A stretch of 64,000 nt of DNA from Planctomicrobium sp051465645 (GCF_051465645.1 NZ_CP195790.1:124001-188000); one strand, 5' to 3'; counted from the first letter of the stretch, positions 9,223 through 18,462 are shown. Notes: a model not told the origin generated them from the letters alone. Numbers and translations are program-made.

Positions 9223-9909
9223 ATGTCTCACGTGACTGCCGCGACCACCCCGCCGAATGAAAGCTCCTCCTCCGTTCGCAGCAATGAACGGTGCTATCAA
9301 ATTTTGCGGAAGATGTTGATTTGTGCACAGATCCCTCCCGGAACCAGACTGGGGGAGGTCGAGTGGTCTGAGCGATTGAAAGTGCAACGGGCCGCCTTGC
9401 GTGAAGCAATGGTGCTGCTGGTTCACGACGGCCTGTTGATGCGGCGCGACAGCGGTGGCTTCTTCACCCCGCGATTAGAAGAGATTGATATCGAGCATGT
9501 GATGAATGCTCGGGCAGTTCTCGAACTGGGGGCATTGAAAATCACCTGCGGTCGTAACCTGAAGGATATCCATTATCAGCCGGTCGTGGATATTTGCAGG
9601 GTTCAACAGCAATGCCATGAAGCCGGAATGATTTCCGGGTTCTGCGAAGCGGATTTTCTGTTTCATCAGAAGCTGCTGGAGCTCTCAGGGAACCCTGTTC
9701 TGATCAAGATGTTCTCGCACTCCGCTCAATTGATTTATGTCGTGACGCCGCAGACAGACGATGTCCAGCGCACTTCAGAATCTCAGACGATTGCTGAACA
9801 TCTGGAAATTCTGGGGCACGTCCGGGAGAAGCGGCTCTCTGAAGCGATCGACCTCCTGGAAACTCATTTGATGAAGGCCAAGAAGACGATGCTGTCGTTG
9901 TTAACGTAG
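9223..9909 (+). CDS. GntR-family transcriptional regulator, FadR/FCD type
   Basis: About 228 residues. An N-terminal winged helix (about residues 20-85, with LRKMLICAQIPPGTRL and RAALREAMVLLVHDGLL) is followed by an all-helical FCD ligand domain. Histidines and acids that usually hold a metal in FCD domains can be seen in EADFLFHQKLLELSGNP, AEHLEIL and LLETHL. FCD regulators respond to organic acids or amino acids. It lies upstream of the PLP enzyme and M24 peptidase on the same strand, so control of those genes is a fair guess. The ATG at 9223 is preferred to the TTG at 9199. Confidence 0.9.
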   Translation: MSHVTAATTPPNESSSSVRSNERCYQILRKMLICAQIPPGTRLGEVEWSERLKVQRAALREAMVLLVHDGLLMRRDSGGFFTPRLEEIDIEHVMNARAVLELGALKITCGRNLKDIHYQPVVDICRVQQQCHEAGMISGFCEADFLFHQKLLELSGNPVLIKMFSHSAQLIYVVTPQTDDVQRTSESQTIAEHLEILGHVREKRLSEAIDLLETHLMKAKKTMLSLLT

Positions 9910-10132
9910 CAAGCGTCGTTGTGTCCCTCTGCTGAGTCTTTGAAGTGCTGTGTCGTTAAGACACATTGACTGGTGCGGTTCTGGATCGACCATTTGCGGT
10001 GCATGTTTACGAGCGCAAGTATGAGTGCGTTTGCATTCTACCGGTTCAGATTCGCGACCATGTCTGTCACTGAATGCTGATTTGACTGGAAACAAGTTCG
10101 ATTATCTCAAACGTTCAAGGCTGAGCTGTACG

Positions 10133-11185
10133 ATGAATCCGGAACGCATTTCGCTTGGTGAAGGCAACACTCCACTGGTTCGCTCGCGCCGCATTGGACC
10201 AGCATTAGGACTTAGTCGGCTTTACTTTAAGTTGGAATCTCTTAACCCGACGGGGTCTTATAAGGACCGATTCGCCGCTGCTGCCATCAATGACATGGTT
10301 CGCGATGGCGTGAAGAAGATGGTCGGTTCGTCCAGTGGGAATGCCGGTTCGTCAGTCGCTGCGTTCTGTGCTGCCACTGGCATTGAATGTCAGATAGCCG
10401 TTGTTCAGGACGCCCCGGAAGGCAAGTTGAAACAGATGCTCGCGTATGGAGCGAAGCTCTGGAAAATTCATGATTTCGGACTCGATGCAAAAGTCACGGC
10501 GGATGTTCTCGCTCACTTGTGTGAATTGGGGCAGCGACCGGATTGTCGGTTGCAGGTGTCGGCTTACAAACACAGTCCAGTGGGAATGGCAGGCGTTGAA
10601 TCCTTAGGCCATGAACTGACTGAGCAGGCGAAGGAACTGGGAAGTGAAATCGATCACGTCTTTTCCTGCGCCGGGAGCGGTGGCTTGATTGTCGCTCTTG
10701 TGAAAGGGTTTGAGACGATGCTGGCGAATCAGCGTCTGGAACGATTGCCGAAAGTCCATTGCGTTCAGCCGTTTGGAAACGACACGATTGCAGGCCCGCT
10801 TCGTAATGGGGAGTCAAATGCACGCTCTTGCTCACGTGCATTGACACGTATTTCAGGGTTACAGGTTCCGAATCTGATTGACGGTGAAGCCGCGTTCGCA
10901 GCGTGTCGACGAGTCGCAGGAACCGGGTTCCTTGTTGAAGATGACGAGACTTTTGAACTGCAGGGGCGACTTGCGCGAGAAGAAGGAATTTTCTGCGAAC
11001 CAGCAGCGGCGGTGGCACTGGCCGGAGCAATCAGAGCATTGCGTGAAGGGACCGTTTCACCTGACGACATGATCGTCTGTCTGGTGACGGGGGCTGGCTT
11101 CAAAGATCCTGCGTCGATCGATCGAATGCTGGTAAATTCGAGCTGCTCGACTGTGTCATTTCGCGAATTTCAAGATCTGACATAG
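10133..11185 (+). CDS. Threonine synthase-like PLP-dependent enzyme
   Basis: 350 residues of the fold type II PLP family (threonine synthase, threonine dehydratase, cysteate synthase). Lys44 in NPTGSYKDRF is the PLP lysine, SSSGNAGSS near 66-74 binds the substrate carboxylate, and SCAGSGGLI is the phosphate loop. The opening LGEGNTPLVRSRRIG matches threonine synthase best. The upstream frame (10025-10132) lacks family similarity. Its stop overlaps the next gene by one base (TAGTG), so the two are co-translated. The pairing with a GntR regulator and a peptidase leaves a degradative or non-canonical role open. Confidence 0.87.
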   Translation: MNPERISLGEGNTPLVRSRRIGPALGLSRLYFKLESLNPTGSYKDRFAAAAINDMVRDGVKKMVGSSSGNAGSSVAAFCAATGIECQIAVVQDAPEGKLKQMLAYGAKLWKIHDFGLDAKVTADVLAHLCELGQRPDCRLQVSAYKHSPVGMAGVESLGHELTEQAKELGSEIDHVFSCAGSGGLIVALVKGFETMLANQRLERLPKVHCVQPFGNDTIAGPLRNGESNARSCSRALTRISGLQVPNLIDGEAAFAACRRVAGTGFLVEDDETFELQGRLAREEGIFCEPAAAVALAGAIRALREGTVSPDDMIVCLVTGAGFKDPASIDRMLVNSSCSTVSFREFQDLT

Positions 11186-12384
11186 TGATTCACTTCAAGG
11201 AAAGCTCGACGCCGATTTCAGTTCCTTTCACTTTAAGTGAGCTCATGGCTTCTTCAGAAATCCATCTCGATTTGAACCTGTGTCGGGAACGGCAGCAGCG
11301 ACTCGCCAGTGTGCTTGTCGAGCGCAACCTTGAGATGGCCGTTCTGGTGCGTGCCGAGCATGTTCAGTACTTCACAGCCTTTCGCCCTGCCCCGGTTCAT
11401 CAGGCCGTTGTCGTCATTGATCGCGATGGCCGAACGACTCTGGCGGCTCCGAACAAGATTCCGGATTGGGTTGCCGCTGATGACGTGCGTCCATTTGAAG
11501 CTCAATGGTGTTGTACGCTGCGGCAGGATCAACTCACCGCGGCGATGGCTGTCCTTGCTGATACCCTGACGCCCTCCGGAAGCGTGTCTCAGATCGGAGT
11601 CGAAGGCTCGACCTCCCCTGCACTTCACCTGCGGGGAGATGAAGGTCAACGAATGGGAGCGAATCGTTCCGGCATGGTGGACATTGAACCATCCCTTTGG
11701 ACTCTTCGTCGCAAGAAGGATGCTGATGAACTGTCGCTGATTCGCAAGGCGATCGATTGCACTGAAGCGATGTATGCAACAGCAAGAGAAATCATTGAAC
11801 CTGGCATCACCGAACTCGAAGTCTATAACCAGTTGCATGCGACTGCCGTGTATGTCGCAGGGGAGCCACTGACTGGATTCGGGAATGATTTCCAGTCGAA
11901 CTCGCCTGGCGGTAGCCCACGGAATCGGCCAGCTGAGTCCGGTGAGTTGTTCATTCTTGATCTTGGTCCGGCGTATCGTGGCTATTACGCTGACAATTGC
12001 CGTACGATCGCAGTGAATCGGCAGCCATCCGAAGAGCAAATGAAAGTCTGGACCGCAGTTGTCGGCGTTCTGGATTTTGTAGAGCAGACCGTGAAGCCGG
12101 GTGTGTCGGCAAAGTCACTCTTTCTTGAAGCGAAGCGAATGCTGGATGATGTGGTCCCCTGCGGCTTCTTCCATCATCTCGGGCACGGAATCGGCCTCTT
12201 CCCGCACGAAACCCCGCACTTGAATGAGAACTGGAACGACTGCTTTGAAGTCGGTGATGTGTTCACGGCCGAACCAGGCGTGTACTCTCCTGCCCTGCGT
12301 GCAGGAATGCGGCTTGAACAGGACTATCTGGTGACGGAGTCAGGTGTGGAACTGCTGACTTCATTCACTCTCGATCTGGCGTGA
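11185..12384 (+). CDS. M24-family metallopeptidase (Xaa-Pro aminopeptidase-like)
   Basis: 399 codons from the overlapping GTG. The N-terminal creatinase-like domain (about 20-175) is followed by the pita-bread catalytic domain. All five metal ligands can be placed: Asp in FILDLGPAYRG, Asp in YYADNCRT, His in HHLGHGIGLFPHE, Glu in TAEPGVY and Glu in MRLEQDYLV. Members remove N-terminal residues before proline or act on creatine-like amidines; I would call it an aminopeptidase P homologue. An ATG at 11245 is a plausible alternative start, because homologues usually begin close to the segment MASSEIHLDLN. Confidence 0.9.
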   Translation: MIHFKESSTPISVPFTLSELMASSEIHLDLNLCRERQQRLASVLVERNLEMAVLVRAEHVQYFTAFRPAPVHQAVVVIDRDGRTTLAAPNKIPDWVAADDVRPFEAQWCCTLRQDQLTAAMAVLADTLTPSGSVSQIGVEGSTSPALHLRGDEGQRMGANRSGMVDIEPSLWTLRRKKDADELSLIRKAIDCTEAMYATAREIIEPGITELEVYNQLHATAVYVAGEPLTGFGNDFQSNSPGGSPRNRPAESGELFILDLGPAYRGYYADNCRTIAVNRQPSEEQMKVWTAVVGVLDFVEQTVKPGVSAKSLFLEAKRMLDDVVPCGFFHHLGHGIGLFPHETPHLNENWNDCFEVGDVFTAEPGVYSPALRAGMRLEQDYLVTESGVELLTSFTLDLA

Positions 12385-12686
12385 AACTGCGTCGCTAAGC
12401 CGTCACGCAGCGTTGTCTGAACGAAAACGTGCGAGGCGATCTGACAGCGTTAGCGGTTGTGTCATGATTTGTTAGAATGGAGCACGTGATACGAGTGTCA
12501 TCGACACCGACAAGAGTCCCCATGTGCTGTGGGCTCCATACGAAATGAAGTGACGGAGTCGTATGCTGCTCCGGTCGACCTCGTATTGGAAACATTGGTT
12601 CCAGGCTTTGTGAACAGGGTCGCAATACGCCTCGTTTGCACCGTCCTTGGGACATTCTCGCCGCGATAAGTTACTGGAAATTACAG
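12385..12686. other. Intergenic region, nothing identified
   Basis: Between the peptidase and the YjdM-like gene. No strong hairpin and no open frame with a ribosome site on either strand. Confidence 0.4.
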
Positions 12687-13025
12687 ATGAGCGCTTTGCC
12701 CCCATGTCCCGAATGTAAGTCAGAATACACCTACGAAGATCGCGGTCTGTACGTCTGCCCGGAATGTGCTCATGAGTGGCAGCCCATCGCTGTCGAGGCC
12801 AGTGAAGCGGAAAGAGTATGGAAGGACGCCAACGGCAATCTTCTGAACAACGGCGATACAGTCTTAGTGATCAAAGATCTCAAAGTGAAAGGGGCATCTT
12901 CGGTCTTGAAGGCGGGGACGAAGGTCAAGAATATTCGCCTGACAGAAGGTGACCACGACATCGATTGCAAAATCGACGGATTTGGCCAAATGCAATTGAA
13001 ATCAGAGTTCGTCAAGAAGGCTTGA
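12687..13025 (+). CDS. YjdM/PhnA-family zinc-ribbon protein
   Basis: 112 residues, the usual length for YjdM (formerly PhnA). An N-terminal zinc ribbon (CPECKSEYTYEDRGLYVCPECAHEW) is followed by the conserved ANGNLLNNGDTVLVIKDLKV and the C-terminal DGFGQMQLKSEFVKK. Despite the old name, the E. coli gene is not needed for phosphonate use, so the function is open. The start at the ATG at 12687 matches the family N-terminus; the frame is open further upstream. Confidence 0.93.
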   Translation: MSALPPCPECKSEYTYEDRGLYVCPECAHEWQPIAVEASEAERVWKDANGNLLNNGDTVLVIKDLKVKGASSVLKAGTKVKNIRLTEGDHDIDCKIDGFGQMQLKSEFVKKA

Positions 13026-13138
13026 GGCGTTTCGCCTGTTGCCGCTTGTCAGTGACCGCTTGATGGGCTGTGCAGAATAGAAGCTGAACGCAATCCGTTC
13101 TTGGATGATGAAACCGGCTCCCCTAATCTTGCAAACAA

Positions 13139-13166
13139 CCTCTTCGCAAAGATCTTTGCGAAGAGG
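13139..13166. repeat. 28-bp perfect palindrome
   Basis: CCTCTTCGCAAAGA is followed directly by its exact reverse complement, a gap-free palindrome of 28 bp. It lies in the convergent gap between the YjdM-like gene (ends 13025) and the minus-strand lipoprotein gene (ends 13272). It could act as a two-way transcription barrier, although neither side has a clear U-run, or it could be a protein-binding site. Confidence 0.7.
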
Positions 13167-13271
13167 TAATTTCAAGCCGCTGTCGTCAACGGTGTCGGTG
13201 AATGCGAACGCCGGACTTGGCGTTGATTTCATCGAGAAAATTGGTTTCGATCCTGAGCCGTGATAGTGTGA

Positions 13272-13670
13272 CTATGGTTTCACTTCAGGCTTCACTTCAG
13301 GTTTTGCTGGGTCGACTTTTTTGATTTCGTCGATGGCCTTCTTGCCTTCCTTTACGATCTCATCCGTCTTTTCTTTGGCTTTCTGTTCCAGCTTCTCAGC
13401 CTTCATTTCGACGTCTTTTCTCACTTCCTCGCTCGTCTTGGCAGCTTTTTCGGCCTCTTTCTTCACACTTTCGGCTGTCTTCTCAATTTGATGTTTTGTC
13501 TTTTCAGCAGCCTTCTCTGTTGCTTCCTTCGCATCGTGCGCTGTTTCCGAGATAGACTTTCGGACTTCATGAGTCTTCCGGTCTGCCGACTCAACACATC
13601 CGCTTAGTCCTACAGCGACCAACGGAAGCGCACCGCCCAACAGAAGCCCTGCAATATGGAATGTCTTCAT
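13272..13670 (-). CDS. Lipoprotein with long Lys/Glu/Ala-rich helix
   Basis: 132 residues from the ATG at 13670, with AGGAAAG upstream. A signal peptide with a good lipobox (VGLSGC, Cys about residue 25) precedes a long amphipathic, highly charged helix with repeating KTAESVKKEAEKAAK-like 11-mers. It ends in PAKPEVKPEVKP. The pattern resembles apolipoprotein- or LEA-like helices and Lpp-like spacers; I infer an envelope-anchored, extended coiled coil. No enzyme motif. Confidence 0.8.
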   Translation of the reverse strand: MKTFHIAGLLLGGALPLVAVGLSGCVESADRKTHEVRKSISETAHDAKEATEKAAEKTKHQIEKTAESVKKEAEKAAKTSEEVRKDVEMKAEKLEQKAKEKTDEIVKEGKKAIDEIKKVDPAKPEVKPEVKP

Positions 13671-14492
13671 TGGTTCTTTCCTCGAAACATTTGGATTGAT
13701 GCCGCACATCTTTGGCGTCTAGACCAACTCGGCCTGATATGTGCCTTCGCTGTCGCGTTCTCTCTCGAAATGATTTGATGGGCGCCTGTGACGGTGGAAA
13801 CCATTGTCAGGTCCACCCATCCTGCAGCCTGACCTCAGGAGAAACCCCTCCCATGAGGTGATCTCTCACCTTGCTGTCGCGACAATGACACATCGTATTT
13901 ATGAGAATCGAGCGAATGATGTACCAATCCGCTTTCCGGGAGGGTCCGTTCCAAGGCAAACTCGACCCAAAAGTCTTGTAACATCTTTTTTCGGAAACAG
14001 ATCGGGCAGAAATTCACTTCCTGCAGGCAGGGTAAGGATGCCATCAGGGTTTCCCTTCGCCCCCCGGTGTGTGATGCCCCACCCGCCACAGCGATTCCCG
14101 CCGAACCATTATTTGTCCTGATCTGTTGTTCAGTGTTGCAAGGACACAAGTCGATCGGGGATTGCTTGCCTCAAAAGCCAATGCATCGAGCAAATTTCCT
14201 TCAAGACCGACGAAGATCGCCGGGAGCTCTTTGCTATCGGAAATTCTCCACGACTAAAGCGGAAAGCGACGCCGCAGATAGGGACACAACCGGTTTATTG
14301 GAATAGGATTACGAAGGAACTGAATCTTCGAATCATCCGACTGCAAGCGGATAGATTCGCTCTCTGCAGAACCTTTTTTGAACTCGGGAATTCGCATCCA
14401 AAAGCCGCTTGAAAAAAAGACGTCCAATCTCCATACTCCGCTCTCCCACCGGTAGATCGAATTTTGACGATCGAACGGCCGGGAAGCTGATT
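13671..14492. other. Intergenic region upstream of tRNA-Arg
   Basis: Open frames on both strands here (for example 13804-14121 plus and 13835-14149 minus) overlap each other and have neither ribosome sites nor family motifs. Nothing else is identified. The promoter of the tRNA must lie near its right end. Confidence 0.4.
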
Positions 14493-14568
<76 letters not shown>

Positions 14569-14571
14569 TTC

Positions 14572-16220
14572 TTAAAGCGAATTAAGCAAAGACTTTAACT
14601 TCGAAATCTCCTCTGCAGACAGCTGAGGAGATTTTTTTGTTCCCCCACCTATCCCCCCGTCTATCGGGGAGTCTACGGCGGAATTCAACTTCTCAGCGAC
14701 TTCCGTTGCCGCCGCTTGCGCCGAGCGAATCGCACCGTAATGCTTTTCTGTCGTCGCAAAATCTTTGTGCCGCATGATCACTTTGAGCGACTCTGCCGAG
14801 ATCCCGGCGTTGATGAGACGCTGGGCACAGAGCCACGCCGCAGATCGTGAGCACTGGCAAACTTTTCACGGGTTTGCGTCCTTGCATCCGCTTTCCGGAC
14901 AACGATTCCGGCCTCCTTCCCGATCATCCCCACGATCCGACTCGCCCGTTCTTTGGTGAGACGGGCTTTGGAACGGATGGCATGATAGGAATGCCGTACC
15001 TGAGATTGTTGCTGGATCACAGCGATGTCATCCGCAGGGATACCACCAGCCCGTGACTGAAACTCCGTCGGGCGTTTAATCCCGGCGTCCTTAAGCCACT
15101 TGCGGACCGACGCATCAGTCACACGACACGCTTCAGCAATGGCAACATTGCTATAAGAATCCGCGAGACGACGTAGAAGTCCATCACTAGGGCGATACCA
15201 CCTCTCACGAGATTGAATCGAATAGTGAATTCCTCCCACACTAACGACCCAACCGGTTCGCTCTGCTTCCGGAATGGATCCCAGAAGTGTCACGAGTCCA
15301 GGCAGCATCGGGATTTCCTGCAAGCGTCCATTCTTCTGGCTCGAAGGAATCAGGATGGTGGGATGTTGTCCTGGTCGCGTCGGCCACACCGGATGAATGT
15401 GCCGTTCGTCCTCCCAGGAGAAATCGAGCAGATCCGCAATACGGAACCCGCTCTCCCAGAGCACGCGTAACACAAACTGCCAGTCAGCCGCTGCTGTCTC
15501 CCCCACCACGCGAGGAGTGACGTCCAGCATCCGGTCGAATTCCTCACCGGTGACGGGGCGTCCCTTCATGACTTCGTCGACCTCCAGCATCTTCACGGGG
15601 GGCATCTTGTCGATCCATTCCCGCTCATAGCAGAATCGCACAAACGTCATGATGGCTTTCATCATGCTGTTGACCGTGTTGGGCGATCGAACTTCATACC
15701 GGCCCTCATCACCAGCCAGCAGCCGGTCTTGAAGGTAATCCAGCATGTCGAGCGTCAACACGTCACGCACGTTCAAGCCTTCCGTCATTCCCCGCTCTGC
15801 CCGATACGCTTCAAACACCCGTTCCGCGATGTTGAGTCGCGAGAGGGCGTGCACCAGCGAACTTGCTCGAATTCGCGTTCTCCGGTGTTCTGCGTACCGT
15901 TCGTAGCATTCCTGCCAGGACTTCCCCGCCGGGATCGCTTCCGACTGAGGGGCGATCGACTGCGGAACGTAGCCCATGGCGATGGCCTGTCGTTCGGTAA
16001 TCGCTCCCCCGGATCGAACATACTCCCCATTGAGAAGTCGTTCCTGACATTCGCGGAGGACCTTCCGGGCCTCCCGTCGCTCGCGTGTCCCGCAATTCTT
16101 ACGAATTCGCGTTCTCAGGATCGGACAGAAAAACTTGAGCACATACCCGTTCTTGTCTGCTTTCGTCAGCGGTCGATTCGGGTAAAGCTGCACATTGCCA
16201 ATTTCCGGGAGTCTTCCCAT
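14572..16220 (-). pseudogene. int: Tyrosine recombinase (integrase), frameshifted in the catalytic domain
   Basis: The first frame runs from the ATG at 16220. It has an N-terminal Arg/Lys-rich part, a SAM-like core-binding domain (about 100-205) and the catalytic domain with Arg260 (ESGFRIADLL), Lys296 (SQKNGRLQEIP) and His458/Arg461 (SAHDLRR). Just after LRR the frame changes: the rest of the domain (QRLINAGISAESLKVIMRHK and TTEKHYGAI with the nucleophile Tyr) is read in another frame down to 14572. One missing base near 14832-14835 explains it. Between the Lys and His motifs sits an unusual HTH-like insert (about 349-383). The stop lies four bases from attL. It may be truly inactive or a sequencing error. 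Confidence 0.85.
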
Positions 16221-16222
16221 GG

Positions 16223-16453
16223 CTAATCTCCTTTCAGACTGATTGTGTTGTTCACCTTCCTTTCTGAATGCGTGCTGAGATGCTGAATGAGGTCCTTCCC
16301 TGTCACCCAGCGGGTGTGACCCACGCTGGTGTAAGGGAGCCCCTCGCTCAACAGTTTATCCCAAACCTTCTGAGAAATCCCCAGTCGTTCGAGAACGGTC
16401 CGTTTACTGTAGGCTTCGTCGGCGTGAATGACGCCGGTGGGGATGCGTGACAT
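16223..16453 (-). CDS. Excisionase-like winged-HTH protein
   Basis: 76 residues from the ATG at 16453. It contains a MerR/AlpA-like helix-turn-helix, YSKRTVLERLGISQKVWDKL, followed by TRWVTGKDLIQHL, the layout of phage and island excisionases that steer the integrase. It lies between the initiator and integrase genes, three bases from the latter. An upstream ATG at 16483 overlaps the end of the initiator gene but has no ribosome site; the chosen start has GGAG and GGAA upstream. The identification rests on fold pattern and position. Confidence 0.75.
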   Translation of the reverse strand: MSRIPTGVIHADEAYSKRTVLERLGISQKVWDKLLSEGLPYTSVGHTRWVTGKDLIQHLSTHSERKVNNTISLKGD

Positions 16454-16469
16454 CGTGTTCCGGCTCCGC

Positions 16470-17996
16470 TTAAAAAGGTTCATCGGTTGAAGTGGAATCA
16501 GGTGAGGACGTGCCGAGTGTTTCCCCGGTAACGTTGGCGCCGAACGGGAAGTCCATGGCGTCCTGCAACGTGTTCTTACTGCGACATTTCTTCAGGGACT
16601 TGGCTGCAATCTCCTCATCCGTGATGTCGTTCGCCTCCAGCAGAGTGACGAGTTGCTCAGCGAGTTCCTGACGACTTGCGATCAGCGCTCCCCGATTTGC
16701 CGCCGCAGACAGAACGCACCCCACAGCCATGTTTGTGGCCTTACCAGAAGCCATCCCGCCCCGATCGAGACGTTTGACCGGCTCCGTAGGCGTCTCAATG
16801 CGATCCCGGAACGTTGCGACGACTTTGGCCCATTCTGGATGGCGCGGGATGCGAGACTGATGGTTGTTCTTCTGGTCGACTGGTCCCGCCGTAAACACGA
16901 AACGCGGTCGCTTCTGCACTTCCGTGAACAGATGCAGGATAGACGGCACCATCAAGAGTGTGTCTTCCGTCGAATTCAACACATGCTCTCGCAACCAGGG
17001 GCGGCGGATCTGGTATTCAATCCGCGTCGCCGAAGTCGGCAGACTGCCTCCCCACCGGGCCTGCATCGCGAGTTGATAGTCTTCCGGGCGTTTCTTGACT
17101 TCCTCCAATTTGTCATAGACCTGCAGCCGCCAGGTTCCCGACGCACCGACGGAGAAGCCGGAGAACTTCCGTCCGGTCGTTTTGCGTTCCTGCTGTTCGG
17201 TTGCCGTCGTGATGTAATGGTCCGAGCGGAACGCATCCCGAATCCAATCCTCGACGGAGAGATTCGGAACGTCCAGGCAAAGATCCAGACGCCGAATCCA
17301 GGAGTCATACACATGACCTCCGAGTGAGTCCATGATCGCATAGGCCAGCGTGCGCGATTTCAAGCCGCCATAGAGCACACAGGCTTCCCCGGTGATCTTC
17401 AGGTAGAAGTTGGCGTGTTGTCGGTTGTCGGATTCGCGAGCCGAGAAGGCGAGCGTGATCCCGGGAATCTCGATCCGGTATTCCAACCGCTCCTGTCGCC
17501 CTGTCCCGATCCCACGAGGGGAGACCAGGACATCCTGATTCGCCAGCAAATAGGGATGCGGCTGATGGAGTGACTTGGCGTCTTCCTGAATGCGGTCGAG
17601 GAGGAAGAGCTCGCCATCACTGATCTCACGGTTCCAGGCGACCAGCCCCGACTCTTCAATCCAGTCAAATGCGGCCACTGCTCCCTGATAGAGGTCAGGG
17701 GATTCAACAGGACCGGAATAGCCGTCGGAGTTCAGCAGTAACCGATTGTAGCTATGTCGAATGCCGTCCTGAATGGTGATGGAGGGAGGAGAGGATTGGC
17801 TATTCAGCAGGTGCGTGTTACTAGGCCTCGCACCTGCTGCGGCTTCGCCGACGGCAGCAGAGCGGCCCGCTGCGTTCGCCTCGCTCACTCGCTCGGGCGA
17901 TCCGCTGCGGGCCGCGACCTCTGCAATCAACCGTTTTTCCCAGTCCGTGGGGGGACTTGGGAACAGACTCTCTTCCCGACGCAATGGGGTTCCCAT
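16470..17996 (-). CDS. Rep_trans-like replication initiator
   Basis: About 508 residues from the ATG at 17996 (526 from a TTG at 18050). The centre carries features of the phage/plasmid replication initiation factor family: an RRLDLCLDV strand, GRKFSGFSVGASGTWRLQVYDK, and TRIEYQIRRPWLREHV. Such proteins nick DNA at an origin for rolling-circle replication. The N-terminal 80 residues are low-complexity Ala/Arg/Ser and are encoded by palindromic DNA (17834-17915). The gene implies the element can replicate once excised. No origin was identified with confidence. Confidence 0.7.
   Translation of the reverse strand: MGTPLRREESLFPSPPTDWEKRLIAEVAARSGSPERVSEANAAGRSAAVGEAAAGARPSNTHLLNSQSSPPSITIQDGIRHSYNRLLLNSDGYSGPVESPDLYQGAVAAFDWIEESGLVAWNREISDGELFLLDRIQEDAKSLHQPHPYLLANQDVLVSPRGIGTGRQERLEYRIEIPGITLAFSARESDNRQHANFYLKITGEACVLYGGLKSRTLAYAIMDSLGGHVYDSWIRRLDLCLDVPNLSVEDWIRDAFRSDHYITTATEQQERKTTGRKFSGFSVGASGTWRLQVYDKLEEVKKRPEDYQLAMQARWGGSLPTSATRIEYQIRRPWLREHVLNSTEDTLLMVPSILHLFTEVQKRPRFVFTAGPVDQKNNHQSRIPRHPEWAKVVATFRDRIETPTEPVKRLDRGGMASGKATNMAVGCVLSAAANRGALIASRQELAEQLVTLLEANDITDEEIAAKSLKKCRSKNTLQDAMDFPFGANVTGETLGTSSPDSTSTDEPF
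17834..17915. repeat. Two nested palindromes inside the initiator coding region
   Basis: CTGCTGC (17834-17840) pairs with GCAGCAG (17854-17860), and GCGGCCCGC (17862-17870) pairs with GCGGGCCGC (17907-17915). The DNA is far richer in G+C than the surroundings and encodes the Ala/Arg/Ser-rich segment of the initiator in frame. This looks like an inserted palindromic element that the gene tolerates. Confidence 0.6.
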
Positions 17997-18089
17997 AGAA
18001 TCAACGTCCTTGTTAGTAAGGACTCCGGGTGCCCCTCCGCCGGCAAGCAAAGGGGGGCACTCGAGAGTCCGGTTTTCACGTCCTTGAAA

Positions 18090-18368
18090 CTACTTCACTG
18101 GTCGAAATCCTTTCTCAGGATTCACTTTGACGAGGTTCGGTCCTTTCACTTCGAACCATTCTTCGTGAAACGGGGCGTCTTCGAGGTCGTCGTCCCACTT
18201 TCCATAGGACTGCACCCGGATGTAATCGCGGATGTCGTCACCCTCAGAGCGTTGAAACAGGGCAATCCCTGTGCTCCCCGGTTCATTGCATTCGAACTGC
18301 TCCTGATTGTCGTATCCGCAGACACCCATCAGGAATAATTCAACTCCATTCACATGCCAGACAGGCAT
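18090..18368 (-). CDS. Small acidic protein of the element, function unknown
   Basis: 92 residues, rich in Asp and Glu, with no signal peptide or membrane segment. Motifs I can see but not assign: GVCGYDNQEQFECNEPGSTG, YGKWDDDLEDAPFHEEWFEV and GFRPVK at the end. An AAAGGAG ribosome site lies upstream of the ATG, so I accept it as a gene. It lies between the initiator and RHH genes on the same strand. Its composition would fit a partner of a basic protein or a DNA mimic, but that is speculation. Confidence 0.7.
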   Translation of the reverse strand: MPVWHVNGVELFLMGVCGYDNQEQFECNEPGSTGIALFQRSEGDDIRDYIRVQSYGKWDDDLEDAPFHEEWFEVKGPNLVKVNPEKGFRPVK

Positions 18369-18462
18369 AAAAAACTCCTTTAGCTAACGAAAAACTTAGC
18401 TGCCTTTGAATCACCGGGGCCGCTCAACCGGTGGCTTCCATGTGGAGGCATTCCCTAAGAAA

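Noticed and set aside
13002..13232. 76-codon minus-strand frame overlapping the YjdM-like gene end
   Set aside because: No ribosome site; it reads through the 28-bp palindrome and overlaps a real gene antisense.
13804..14149. Overlapping open frames on both strands before tRNA-Arg
   Set aside because: They overlap antisense to each other and have neither motifs nor start signals.
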